64,000 nt of DNA. Origin: Dokdonella_A sp046347015. Lineage in GTDB: Bacteria; Pseudomonadota; Gammaproteobacteria; Xanthomonadales; Rhodanobacteraceae. This document shows, in pieces, positions 8,241-16,433 of the stretch. A program made the translations under genes and the position numbers. The first letter of the stretch is position 1; every line of letters starts with the position of its first letter. The stretch covers positions 1-64,000 of the forward strand of contig JAXMHA010000005.1 in assembly GCA_046347015.1 (NCBI GenBank), read 5' to 3'. Below the pieces are notes generated by a model. That model saw only the letters and a list, made by a program, of their open reading frames with translations. It was not told where the DNA came from and did not search any database.

Positions 8241-9278
8241 TCAGCGGAAGATTTCCTTGTTCTTCGCCCGGCCGATGGCTTCCTGCCGGGTCACGAGACC
8301 ACGCTTGACCAGGTCCTGCAGGCATTGGTCGAGGGTCTGCATCCCGTGCTGGCTGCCGGTCTGGATGGCCGAATACATCTGCGCCACCTTGTCCTCGCGG
8401 ATCAGGTTCCGGATCGCCGGGATGCACACCATGATCTCGTGCGCGGCGATGCGCCCGCCGCCGGTCTTCTTCAGCAGCGTCTGCGTGATGACCGCGCGCA
8501 ACGACTCCGACAGCATCGAGCGCACCATGGCCTTCTCGCCGGCCGGGAACACGTCGATGACGCGGTCGATCGTCTTGGCGGCCGAGCTGGTGTGCAGGGT
8601 CGCGAACACGAGGTGCCCGGTTTCGGCGGCGGTGAGCGCGAGCCGGATCGTCTCGATGTCCCGCATCTCGCCGACCAGGATGAAGTCCGGATCCTCGCGC
8701 AGCGCCGAGCGGAGCGCCTCGGTGAAGCCATGCGTGTCGCGGTGGACCTCGCGCTGGTTCACGAGGCACTTCTGCGAGGTGTGGACGAACTCGATCGGAT
8801 CCTCGATCGTCAGGATGTGGCCGTATTCATTCTTGTTGACATGGTCGACCATCGCGGCCAGCGTCGTCGACTTGCCGGAGCCGGTCGGCCCGGTCACCAG
8901 GATCAGACCTTGCGGCTGCGAGATCAGGTCCTTGAACACGCGCGGGCAGCCGAGGTCCTCGAGCGTCAGCACTTCCGAAGGAATCGTCCGGAACACCGAC
9001 GCCGCACCACGGTTCTGGTTGAACGCGTTGACACGGAAGCGCGCGAGCCCCGGGATTTCGAACGAGAAGTCGACTTCGAGGAATTCCTCGTAGTCGCGGC
9101 GCTGCTTGTCCGACATGATGTCGTAAATCAGCGCATGGATCTGCTTGTGCTCGAGGGCCGGGATGTTGATGCGCCGCACGTCGCCATCGACGCGGATCAT
9201 CGGCGGCAACCCGGCCGAAAGATGCAGGTCCGAAGCCTTGTTCTTGACCGAAAAGGCCAGCAACTCGGCAATATCCAT
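8241..9278 (-). CDS. pilT: type IV pilus retraction ATPase PilT
   Basis: Hexameric ATPase that powers pilus depolymerisation in twitching motility. The 345-residue product has the usual length, Walker A GPTGSGKS at 130-137, Asp box (TIEDPIEFVHTSQ), Walker B (FILVGEMRD), His box (GHLVFATLHT) and the PilT-specific AIRNLIRE near residue 288. It is divergent from yggS, as in Pseudomonas and xanthomonads. A TATACT box (9361-9356) is a good -10 candidate, giving a leader of about 70 bases with an inverted repeat at its 5' end. Confidence 0.97.
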   Translation of the reverse strand: MDIAELLAFSVKNKASDLHLSAGLPPMIRVDGDVRRINIPALEHKQIHALIYDIMSDKQRRDYEEFLEVDFSFEIPGLARFRVNAFNQNRGAASVFRTIPSEVLTLEDLGCPRVFKDLISQPQGLILVTGPTGSGKSTTLAAMVDHVNKNEYGHILTIEDPIEFVHTSQKCLVNQREVHRDTHGFTEALRSALREDPDFILVGEMRDIETIRLALTAAETGHLVFATLHTSSAAKTIDRVIDVFPAGEKAMVRSMLSESLRAVITQTLLKKTGGGRIAAHEIMVCIPAIRNLIREDKVAQMYSAIQTGSQHGMQTLDQCLQDLVKRGLVTRQEAIGRAKNKEIFR

Positions 9279-9322
9279 CTGTCGCCACTCCCCTGTCGAA
9301 TCGGCCCGGCGTGCACGGCACT

Positions 9323-9353
9323 GGCCGGAACGGTTTACCCTTCGTTTCCGGCC
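9323..9353 (-). promoter_or_regulatory. inverted repeat at the candidate pilT transcription start
   Basis: GGCCGGAA at 9323-9330 is exactly complementary to TTCCGGCC at 9346-9353, with 15 bases between. A TATACT -10 candidate on the minus strand (9361-9356) puts the pilT transcription start inside the right arm. This makes a DNA operator more likely than an RNA hairpin. No -35 match was found at the expected distance. Confidence 0.4.
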
Positions 9354-9394
9354 GCAGTATAGCCCGCTGCCGTGCCGGTTAATGGAACCCGTTC

Positions 9395-10084
9395 ATGGAT
9401 TTGCACGCGAAAGCTTACCGCGGCATCACCTCCCGGATCGAGGCCGCGGTTCGGGTGGCCGGACGTCCGCCAGGCGACGTCACGCTGGTCGCGGCAAGCA
9501 AGATGCAGCCCGCAGCCGCCATCCGCGGGCTCGTGGCCGAGGGCCAGCGGCGCTTCGGGGAAAACCGGATCCAGGAGGCGCTGGCGAAGCAACGGGATCT
9601 GGCCGGCCTTGGCATCGAGTGGCACCTGATCGGTCCGTTGCAATCGAACAAATGCCGCGATGCAGCAGAACTCTTCGACTGGGTGCAGGGCCTTGACCGC
9701 CTGAAGCTCGTCGAACCGCTGTCCCGGCGCCGCCCGCGCGCCCGTGGCCCGCTCAACGTACTGGTTGAGGTCAACATCGACGCCGAGCCGGGCAAGGCCG
9801 GCTGCACACCGACCGAAATCGAGCCGCTGGCGTCGGCCATTGTGTCGGCGCCGGGCTTGCGCCTGCGGGGACTGATGGCGATCCCCCGTCCGTCACCGGA
9901 GCCCGCCGAGCGGCGGGAGGCGTTCGCGCGCACGCGGGCATTGTTCGACGCGCTTCGGGCGGCGCACCCCGGCATCGACACGCTGTCGATGGGAATGTCG
10001 GACGACTTCGAACTGGCGATCGCCGAGGGCGCGACGATGGTCCGGATCGGCACCGCCTTGTTCGGGCCACGCGACCACCGCTGA
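9395..10084 (+). CDS. yggS: YggS family pyridoxal phosphate homeostasis protein
   Basis: Single-domain PLP-binding protein (PLPHP/PROSC family) that buffers pyridoxal phosphate in the cytoplasm; no enzymatic reaction is established. The 229 residues show the PLP-lysine strand LVAASKMQP (Lys36), FGENRIQEA, WHLIGPLQSNK, and the C-terminal SMGMSDDFELAIAEG with MVRIGTALFG. It is followed by an exported unknown, then proC and yggT. The yggS-proC-yggT association is widespread, and yggS has been linked to proline/branched-chain metabolism. Confidence 0.96.
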   Translation: MDLHAKAYRGITSRIEAAVRVAGRPPGDVTLVAASKMQPAAAIRGLVAEGQRRFGENRIQEALAKQRDLAGLGIEWHLIGPLQSNKCRDAAELFDWVQGLDRLKLVEPLSRRRPRARGPLNVLVEVNIDAEPGKAGCTPTEIEPLASAIVSAPGLRLRGLMAIPRPSPEPAERREAFARTRALFDALRAAHPGIDTLSMGMSDDFELAIAEGATMVRIGTALFGPRDHR

Positions 10085-10201
10085 ACCCGCGAACCGGCGG
10101 TCAATGCGCCCGGTAATCGACCGGAGTAGTCTCGCGCGGCTTCGCGTCCGTCGAGGAGCGAAGTGACGTACGGGTCCACCTCGGCACAGCAGGAGTCTCT
10201 C

Positions 10202-10978
10202 ATGAAGATCCCGACTTTGTGTGTGGGTTCGATGCTCGTACTTTCTGGTATCACCGCTGCATTCGCGGCCGACCCCAACAAGGCCACCGTCTACCGCGAC
10301 TACACCGACACGATCACACCGGCCAGCCAGGACGCCTACGAGGCCGGCGTCAAGGCCTGGAACCAGTGCCTGCGTGACCACGGTTCCAAGGATGCCTGGA
10401 TCGCGTGGAACCACGAGACCGGCAACGTGTACAGCTACTCCTACGTCACGGGGCCCCACACGTGGGCCGATTTCGACGCGATGCGCGCGACGAGCCAGGC
10501 GTGCGATGCCACCTGGCGCAAGATGGCGAACCCGCACCTCAAGGGCGAGACCAGCGCGTTCATGGTCCTGCAACCCGACATGAGCCACATGCCGATGGCC
10601 GCCGACGCCCCGCCGCCCGCGTTCATCGACGTCACCTACATCACGCTTGAGCACGGCCACCAGGCCCACGCCACGTTTGCCGAGGTGGCGAAGAAGATCG
10701 CCGCGGCGGCGGCGAAGGCGAACTGGGCAGCGCACTACTCCATCCTCGAGATCCGTGGCGGCGACGACGGCGCGCCGGACTACATCGTCGTGTCGCCCAA
10801 CAAGAGTTGGGCGGAAGTCGGTGCGGATGCCAACCCGCCACTGTGGAAAATGGTCGAAGGCGCCTACGGGAAGACGCAGGCCGACTCGCTGCGCAAGCAG
10901 TTGAATGACGCCACCGAGAAGTTTTCCTCCCACATCGACCGGTTCAATGCCGATTTGAGCTACAACGCGCCGAAGTGA
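10202..10978 (+). CDS. exported protein of unknown function
   Basis: Not recognised. The 258-residue product begins with a clear signal peptide (MKIPTLCVGSML...) and probable cleavage at AFA|AD. The mature part is rich in aromatic residues and Lys/Ala (VYRDYTDTI, WADFDAMRATSQ, HYSILEIRGGDDG, SPNKSWAEVG). It shows no membrane span or metal motif. AGGAG at 10191-10195, six bases before the ATG, fixes the start and rules out an in-frame ATG 13 codons upstream. It sits between yggS and proC on the same strand, in place of what is usually direct adjacency. Confidence 0.75.
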   Translation: MKIPTLCVGSMLVLSGITAAFAADPNKATVYRDYTDTITPASQDAYEAGVKAWNQCLRDHGSKDAWIAWNHETGNVYSYSYVTGPHTWADFDAMRATSQACDATWRKMANPHLKGETSAFMVLQPDMSHMPMAADAPPPAFIDVTYITLEHGHQAHATFAEVAKKIAAAAAKANWAAHYSILEIRGGDDGAPDYIVVSPNKSWAEVGADANPPLWKMVEGAYGKTQADSLRKQLNDATEKFSSHIDRFNADLSYNAPK

Positions 10979-11050
10979 CGCTGGTGCGCGTGGCGGCCCG
11001 TACCTGGGCCGCCTCGCGCGACGGGTACCCGCCGAATCGAGGCTTGCTAT

Positions 11051-11084
11051 GCTTGCAGCCCTTCTCGGCGCGAGGGCTGCAAGC
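11051..11084 (+). promoter_or_regulatory. perfect 12-bp inverted repeat directly before proC
   Basis: GCTTGCAGCCCT (11051-11062) and AGGGCTGCAAGC (11073-11084) are exact reverse complements with a ten-base loop. The right arm ends two bases before the proC ATG and covers most of the only ribosome-binding-like GAGGG (11072-11076). A TATGCT box at 11048-11053 could be a -10, in which case transcription would begin inside the left arm and the repeat would act as a DNA operator. No T-run follows, so it is not a standard terminator. Confidence 0.7.
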
Positions 11085-11086
11085 GC

Positions 11087-11947
11087 ATGTCCGCGATACC
11101 CGATCCCGCAGCGATCGACGACGCCGCCATCGCGTTCATCGGCGGCGGCAACATGGCGCGCGCGTTGATCGGCGGCTTGCGCCGGAGCGGTGTTCCGGCC
11201 GATCGGATCTCGGCATCGGAGCCGAATCCCGAGCTTCGCGCGGCGCTGTCGCGTGACTTCGGCATCGTGGTCAACGCCGACAACGCCACGACGGTCCGCG
11301 ACGCGGACGTGATCGTCCTCGCCGTCAAGCCGCAGATCCTCCCGGAGGTTTGTGCCGGCTTGCGTGACGCCGTTCGCCGGGATCCGGCGCCGCTCCTCGT
11401 GTCGATTGCCGCGGGGATGCCGACCCGGCGGATCGCGCACGCGTTCGGCATCGAGCTGCCGATCGTCCGCGCGATGCCGAATATCGGCGCACTGGTTGGC
11501 GCAGGCGCGAGCGGCCTGTTCGCCAACCCGCTCGTCGATGCTTCGCAACGCTCGACCGCGGAAGCCATCCTTGCCGCGACGGGCGTTGCGGTCTGGATTG
11601 ACGATGAAGCGCTGATGGATACCGTGACCGCGCTGTCGGGCTCGGGCCCGGCGTACTACTTCCTGTTGACCGAAGCCCTCGAGGATGCGGCTGTCGCGCA
11701 AGGCTTGCCGCGCGACACTGCGCGCCGGCTCGCTGCTGCAACTTGCCATGGTGCCGGCGAGCTGCTCGCCGGCAGCATGGAAACGGCAGGCGAACTGCGC
11801 CGCCGCGTGACATCGCCGGGCGGCACCACCGCCGCGGCGCTGGCCGCGTTCGCCGACGGCGGATTCAAACCACTCGTCGCGCGTGCCCTCGCCGCGTCGC
11901 GCGAGCGCGGCCGCGAGCTCGCCGGCGGCGATGCGCGGCCGGCGTGA
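11087..11947 (+). CDS. proC: pyrroline-5-carboxylate reductase
   Basis: Last enzyme of proline synthesis: NAD(P)H-dependent reduction of 1-pyrroline-5-carboxylate to L-proline in the cytoplasm. The 286-residue product has a Rossmann GGGNMARAL motif at 19-27, VKPQILPEV, the MPNIGALVG segment and the C-terminal signature (VTALSGSGPAYYF ... VTSPGGTTAAAL). The N terminus is about ten residues longer than in many homologues. The ATG lies two bases after a perfect inverted repeat that masks the ribosome binding site. yggT follows after 36 bases. Confidence 0.97.
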   Translation: MSAIPDPAAIDDAAIAFIGGGNMARALIGGLRRSGVPADRISASEPNPELRAALSRDFGIVVNADNATTVRDADVIVLAVKPQILPEVCAGLRDAVRRDPAPLLVSIAAGMPTRRIAHAFGIELPIVRAMPNIGALVGAGASGLFANPLVDASQRSTAEAILAATGVAVWIDDEALMDTVTALSGSGPAYYFLLTEALEDAAVAQGLPRDTARRLAAATCHGAGELLAGSMETAGELRRRVTSPGGTTAAALAAFADGGFKPLVARALAASRERGRELAGGDARPA

Positions 11948-11983
11948 TCCACATCCGCCGTCCGAAACACGGAAACACGCCCG

Positions 11984-12562
11984 ATGAGCTACTTCGCCAA
12001 CGCCGGCCAGATCCTGATCGAGTTCACTTTCGGCGCGTTGATCGCGGTCGTCATGCTGCGCGTGCTGCTGCAGTGCGTGCGTGCAGACTTCTACAACCCG
12101 ATCTGCCAGTTCCTGTACAAGGCCACCAACCCGGTATTGATGCCGATGCGCCGGGTGATCCCGTCCTGGCGGCGCCTCGACCTCGCCGGGGTCGTGTTGG
12201 CGTGGCTGTTGACCACGCTCAAGCTGGTGCTGCTGTACGCGACGCTCGGCCAGCAGCTCGGCTGGCTCGGACTCCTGATCATGGCGCTGGCCGACCTTTG
12301 CGGCTTCACGCTGATGATCTACCTCGGCCTGATCCTCGCCCGCGTCGTGCTGAGCTTCATCGGCGCCGACCGCTACCATCCGATCGTTCCGCTCGTCGTG
12401 CAACTGACCGATCCGGTGCTGCGGCCGATCCAGCGCGTCGTGCCGGCCTTTGGCGGACTCGATCTCTCGCCGATGGTCGCCTGGCTGGTGATCCTGCTGG
12501 TGCGCGCCCTGCTGGTGAACCCGCTGCTCGACCTCGGCTTGCGCGTCGCGATGTCCGCGTGA
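11984..12562 (+). CDS. yggT: YggT family integral membrane protein
   Basis: Inner-membrane protein of the YggT/CcmB3 family; related proteins act in membrane or cofactor assembly and osmotic-shock tolerance, but the exact role is open. The 192 residues form two similar halves, each with a hydrophobic helix, a PxxxxP loop (NPVLMPMRRVIP near 43; DPVLRPIQRVVP near 144) and a further helix. That is the classic two-repeat YggT layout. It directly follows proC, as in many proteobacteria, and converges on the next gene with only six bases between. Confidence 0.93.
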   Translation: MSYFANAGQILIEFTFGALIAVVMLRVLLQCVRADFYNPICQFLYKATNPVLMPMRRVIPSWRRLDLAGVVLAWLLTTLKLVLLYATLGQQLGWLGLLIMALADLCGFTLMIYLGLILARVVLSFIGADRYHPIVPLVVQLTDPVLRPIQRVVPAFGGLDLSPMVAWLVILLVRALLVNPLLDLGLRVAMSA

Positions 12563-12568
12563 CGCGGA

Positions 12569-13366
12569 CTACTGCCGCGGCCTTGCCCAGCGGTCGATGA
12601 CCGCCGCGATCGCGTCGAGGCCGTCGCCGAGCGCGGCGGGCCCGGGTTGCAGGATCAGTGATGATTTGACCTCGTGCAGCTCGCCGTCGCGCACGGCTGG
12701 TATTGCACTCCAACCTGCGCGTGCGGCGACCTTGTCGGGCCGGAACTTCTTGCCGCACCAGGACGCGAGGATGATGTCCGGCGCGCGGCGCACGACTTCC
12801 GCCGGGTCGGCCAGGATCCGGTCACGCGCAAGCGGGCATGCGGCGCGCTCCGGGAACACGTCGTCGCCGCCGGCGATCCGGACCAGTTCGGCGACCCACT
12901 GGATGCTGGTGATCAACGGGTCGTCCCACTCCTCGAAGTACACGCGCGGACGCCGCGGCAATGCAACGGCCTGCGTGCGCACGGCGTCGAGGTGCAGTTC
13001 GAATCCGCGCGCGTAGTCCTCCGCGCGATTCGCCGCACCGACCAGGGCGCCGAGCCGGCGGATGTAGGCCAGGATCCCGGCGACGCTGCGGTGGTTGCTG
13101 ATCCACACCTCGACGCCGGCCCGGATCAGGTCCCGCGCGATGTCGGCCTGGATGTCGGAGAAGCCGATTGCGAAATCCGGTTTCAGCGCGAGGATTGCCC
13201 CGATCTTCGCACTGGTGAACGCCGAGACTTTCGGTTTCTCGCGCCGCGCGCGCGGTGGCCGGACCGTGAAGCCGCTGATGCCGACGATGCGATCGGCCTC
13301 GCCGAGTGCGTACAGGACCTCGCACGGCTCTTCGGTCAGGCAGACGATCCGCCGCGGTCCGTACAC
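12569..13366 (-). CDS. BtuF-like substrate-binding-fold protein without signal peptide
   Basis: A 265-residue protein of the periplasmic-binding-protein family that handles cobalamin or ferric siderophores (PF01497 type). It shows RIVCLTEEPCEVLYALG at the N terminus, a central ALKPDFAIGFSD and LASWCGKKF near the C terminus. It has no signal peptide or lipobox from the GTG start at 13366, which has an AAGGGA box upstream, and there is no ABC permease or ATPase nearby. It is therefore probably cytoplasmic, perhaps a cobalamin- or corrinoid-binding protein. Substrate is not determined by the sequence. Confidence 0.8.
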   Translation of the reverse strand: MYGPRRIVCLTEEPCEVLYALGEADRIVGISGFTVRPPRARREKPKVSAFTSAKIGAILALKPDFAIGFSDIQADIARDLIRAGVEVWISNHRSVAGILAYIRRLGALVGAANRAEDYARGFELHLDAVRTQAVALPRRPRVYFEEWDDPLITSIQWVAELVRIAGGDDVFPERAACPLARDRILADPAEVVRRAPDIILASWCGKKFRPDKVAARAGWSAIPAVRDGELHEVKSSLILQPGPAALGDGLDAIAAVIDRWARPRQ

Positions 13367-13407
13367 CGTCGGATCCCTTCAGCGCCGATGGTTCGAGCGC
13401 ACGGCGC

Positions 13408-14025
13408 TCAAGGATACAGCAGGCGCCGGATCCAACCTGCGTCCCGGCGTTCGAAGCTGATCCGTTCGTGCAGCCGGTCCGGTTCCCCGTACCAGAACTC
13501 GATCCGGTCCGGGACGACGAGGAAGCCGCCCCAGAATGGTGGGCGCGGCACCGGCTCGCCAGCGAACTCCCCTTCTCGCGCAGCGAATGCCGCATCGAAG
13601 GTCGCGCGGTCGGGCAAGGTTTCCGACTGGCGCGATGCCCACGCACCGAGCTGGCTGCGTCGCGGGCGCGATGCGAAATAGGCATCGGACTCGGCATCCG
13701 GCAACCGCTCGACACGGCCTTCCACCCGGACCTGCAAGGGCCGCGGCCGTTTCCAGTGGAAGCACAGCGCGGCAACCGGATGGGCCGCCAGCGCGCGGGC
13801 CTTCACGCTGCCGAAGTTGGTGAAGAAACGAAAGCCGCGCGCATCGACTCCCTTGAGCAGCACGATGCGCGCCGTCACTTCGCCACCGGCATCGACCGTC
13901 GCGAGCGTCATCGCGCCGGGTTCGGGATCGCCCGCGACGCGCGCTTCGTCGATCAGGCCGGAAAACGTCGCGAGGGCGTCCTGATAGAGTGGATCGGCAG
14001 CGGAAACCGGACTCGAGCCGTGCAT
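13408..14025 (-). CDS. pdxH: pyridoxamine 5'-phosphate oxidase
   Basis: FMN-dependent oxidase that makes pyridoxal 5'-phosphate from pyridoxine or pyridoxamine phosphate. The 205-residue product shows ARIVLLKGVDARGFRFFTNF (FMN/PLP binding), FHWKRPRPLQVRVEG, SRPRRSQLGAWAS and the C-terminal WYGEPDRLHERISFERR...WIRRLLYP, all typical. The ATG at 14025 overlaps, on the opposite strand, the ATG of the kinase gene (CATG at 14023-14026), so its promoter must lie inside that gene. A TAGCAT ends eight bases before the start. An in-frame extension to 14208 is rejected because it lies entirely inside the kinase. Confidence 0.96.
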   Translation of the reverse strand: MHGSSPVSAADPLYQDALATFSGLIDEARVAGDPEPGAMTLATVDAGGEVTARIVLLKGVDARGFRFFTNFGSVKARALAAHPVAALCFHWKRPRPLQVRVEGRVERLPDAESDAYFASRPRRSQLGAWASRQSETLPDRATFDAAFAAREGEFAGEPVPRPPFWGGFLVVPDRIEFWYGEPDRLHERISFERRDAGWIRRLLYP

Positions 14026-14920
14026 GCGCAACGATGCTAACACGCATCCCGGGTTTGCCCCGGAGTGGGTCGAGTGGATTTTCCGCGCCGTGCGGCAGCA
14101 GATCCGGGCCGCAAGCTCTCCGACGCTGATCGGCCTTTCCGGACCTCTCGGCAGCGGCAAGACGACGCTCGCGCGGCAACTGGTTGCCGCCGCGATGGAC
14201 GCCGGCATCGAAACACGCTTGCTGTCGCTCGACGACTTCTATTTCGGCCGTGCTGCGCGTCGGCGCCTCGCGCGCGACGTACATCCCTTGCTGGCCGTGC
14301 GCGGCGTACCGGGCACGCATGACGTCGCGTTGCTGGCGGCGGTGCTCGACGCGCTGCCGCGGGCCAGACCCGGTTCACCCGTGTTCGTGCCGCGCTTCGA
14401 CAAGGGCCGCGACACGCGCGCGCCACCTGCGAGTTGGCGACGCGTGGTGCGCGCCCCACGTTGGATCGTGCTCGAAGGCTGGTGCGTCGGCGTCCCGCCG
14501 CAGCCACGCGCGGCGCTCGCTGCGCCCATCAACGCACTCGAACGCGCCGAAGACCCGATGGGGCACTGGCGACGCTGGGTCAACGACCGCCTGCGGCATG
14601 AATACGCGCGGTTGTGGCGTCGCCTCGACGTGCTCATCGCACTCGCCGCCCCGGACCTTGCGGCGATCTCGCGTTGGCGCGAGCAGCAAGAGCAATACCT
14701 CCGGCGGCGCCACGCGGTGCATGCAATGCCGCCGAGTGAAGTCGTACGATTCATGGCCCGCTGCGAACGATGGTTGCGGCACGCCGCCACGGCCTTGCCG
14801 GCACACGCGGACCTGTGCATCGACCTGGATCGCGATCACCGCGCCGGAAGGGTTACTCCGCCGCTGGCGTCGGATTCGTCACGGCGCGGCCCGGCCCGGA
14901 ACCCCGCACGGCATCGCTGA
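14024..14920 (+). CDS. P-loop kinase, plant-type D-glycerate 3-kinase-like
   Basis: A 298-residue cytoplasmic P-loop kinase resembling plant/fungal-type glycerate kinases and uridine-kinase relatives. It shows Walker A GPLGSGKT at 40-47, SLDDFYFGRAARRRLA, the substrate-side HPLLAVRGVPGTHD near 87, FDKGRDTRAP and IVLEGWCVG. Likely reaction: D-glycerate to 3-phosphoglycerate with ATP; substrate not proven. Its ATG overlaps the pdxH ATG on the other strand. Its last 68 bases overlap, tail to tail, the 3' end of the hybrid histidine kinase gene, and the final 25 or so residues look low-complexity. Confidence 0.85.
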   Translation: MRNDANTHPGFAPEWVEWIFRAVRQQIRAASSPTLIGLSGPLGSGKTTLARQLVAAAMDAGIETRLLSLDDFYFGRAARRRLARDVHPLLAVRGVPGTHDVALLAAVLDALPRARPGSPVFVPRFDKGRDTRAPPASWRRVVRAPRWIVLEGWCVGVPPQPRAALAAPINALERAEDPMGHWRRWVNDRLRHEYARLWRRLDVLIALAAPDLAAISRWREQQEQYLRRRHAVHAMPPSEVVRFMARCERWLRHAATALPAHADLCIDLDRDHRAGRVTPPLASDSSRRGPARNPARHR

Positions 14921-16433
14921 CGACCCGCGCGAACTGAGCGATGTCGATCGGCTTGACGAGATAGAAATCCGCCCCGGCGCGCAACGCGGCATCGCGTGAT
15001 TCGACGGACCCGGCCGCGGACAGCGTCACGATGCGGCCGGTGTAGCCTTGCGCACGCAGGCGGAACACGGCGGCATTCCCCGACATGCCCGGCAACCCGA
15101 CGTCGACCAGCAGCACGTCGGGAACCTTCCGGCGAACTTCCTCGAGCGCGCTGGCTGCGTCGGAAACCAATCGCACGTCGAGTCCGAGTTCGCCCAGCAG
15201 CGCCTGCGTCAGGTGCGCGACGTCCGGGTCATCATCGACGACCAGCACGTCGTGGCCGGCGAGGTTGCCGCCGGAACCAGCGGGCGGGCCGGCGGGTTCG
15301 GCATCGCCGCGGCTGGACGGCAATTGCACGCGAAACACGCTGCCGCCACGCGGGTTCGACTCCAGCTCGAGTTCCCCGCCCATTTGCCGGACGAGACGAC
15401 GCACGATGCTGAGCCCGAGCCCGGCGCCCTTGCTGCCTCCCGGACCGCCGCGGTTGAACGGCTTGAAGACGACCTCGCGGAACTCGTCCGGAATGCCGAG
15501 TCCGGTGTCGCGGACCGCGAACTCGAGGGCGCCGCCGTGCCAACCCATGCGGATGTCGACCGCGCCGCGGGCGGTGTAACGCACCGCGTTCGACACGAGG
15601 TTGACGAAGATCTGGCGCACGCGCAATTCGTCGAACACGGCCGGCGGCTCGGGGTCGATCGACGCTTCGATGCGGAACGCCAAGCCCTTGTCTTCGGCGA
15701 GTGGCCGGAACATCGCATCGAGATCGGACACCAGGGCCTGCAGGTCGACCGTGCCCGGTTCGAGCAGGGTCGGCTGCGATTCCCCCCGGCCGTATTCGAG
15801 CAGGTTCTCGGCGAGTGTCAGGAGGTAGGTGGCGTTGCGCCGCATGGCGCCCAACGCCCGGACCGATTCCGCGTCGAGGCCGGCCTGTCGCTCCAGCAGG
15901 TGCAGGTAGCCGAAGATCGATGTCAGCGGCGTGCGGAAGTCGTGGCTCAGGGTCGCAATGAGGGCCGTCTTCAGTGCGTTGGAATCCTCGAGTTCGGTGC
16001 GCTCGCGCTCGAGTTCGCCGCGAATGCGCTTGAGCTGGCCGATCGCCCGCATCTTCTCGATGCCGGCGAGCGCCTCGTCGTGCGCCGCCTGTTGCTGCTC
16101 GCGGCGCGCTTCGACATCTTCCCCGGCGCCGAGCAGCAGCAGGTGGTAACCCTCGCCGGCATCGAGGCGGTGCAGGTGCGCGCACACGCCATTGCCGAGC
16201 GTCACGAACGGCAGCTCGAGCGTGCCGCGATCGGGCAGTCCGATGAAGAGATCGGCCAAACCACGGGCACCGGATTCGCGGTCGGCGGCATCGATGCCAT
16301 AGTGTCCACCGTCGCCGATGACCCGGGAGATCCGCCACTCCCGGTCGGTCTCGACGAGCACGGGCTGCGCACGACGGATCAGCACGTCGCGCAGGTACGC
16401 ATCGATCCGTGGCGGGAACTCGCCTTCGGTCAC
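14853..16433 (-). CDS. hybrid histidine kinase (PAS-like, HisKA, HATPase, REC)
   Basis: A 526-residue soluble sensor kinase. In order: a PAS-like N-terminal region (about 25-110), a short coiled coil (110-155), HisKA with phospho-acceptor His164 (TLSHDFRTPLTS), HATPase_c (NAVRY near 282, DTGLGIP near 309, GAGLGLS near 336) and a receiver domain (392-515) with phospho-Asp444. No membrane span is seen. The GTG start at 16433 shares GTGA with the stop of the small GTPase gene, so the two are translationally coupled. This suggests the kinase senses or reports the GTPase state. No DNA-binding output domain is present. Confidence 0.92.
   Translation of the reverse strand: MTEGEFPPRIDAYLRDVLIRRAQPVLVETDREWRISRVIGDGGHYGIDAADRESGARGLADLFIGLPDRGTLELPFVTLGNGVCAHLHRLDAGEGYHLLLLGAGEDVEARREQQQAAHDEALAGIEKMRAIGQLKRIRGELERERTELEDSNALKTALIATLSHDFRTPLTSIFGYLHLLERQAGLDAESVRALGAMRRNATYLLTLAENLLEYGRGESQPTLLEPGTVDLQALVSDLDAMFRPLAEDKGLAFRIEASIDPEPPAVFDELRVRQIFVNLVSNAVRYTARGAVDIRMGWHGGALEFAVRDTGLGIPDEFREVVFKPFNRGGPGGSKGAGLGLSIVRRLVRQMGGELELESNPRGGSVFRVQLPSSRGDAEPAGPPAGSGGNLAGHDVLVVDDDPDVAHLTQALLGELGLDVRLVSDAASALEEVRRKVPDVLLVDVGLPGMSGNAAVFRLRAQGYTGRIVTLSAAGSVESRDAALRAGADFYLVKPIDIAQFARVVSDAVRGSGPGRAVTNPTPAAE

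Noticed and set aside
4340..9362. Long plus-strand frames opposite pilU (4340-6178) and pilT/nbaC (7137-9362)
   Set aside because: Composition is typical of antisense frames in GC-rich genes, and the opposite strand carries intact ATPase and dioxygenase motifs.
11051..11084. Reading the proC inverted repeat as an intrinsic terminator of the upstream gene
   Set aside because: No T-tract follows the stem, and it ends two bases before a start codon.
9893..12403. 836-codon minus-strand frame opposite yggS, proC and yggT
   Set aside because: It lies antisense to proteins with clear family signatures and has no domain of its own.
13408..14208. Longer pdxH reading frame starting at 14208
   Set aside because: The extra 61 residues lie wholly inside the kinase gene and look antisense-like; the family start fits 14025.
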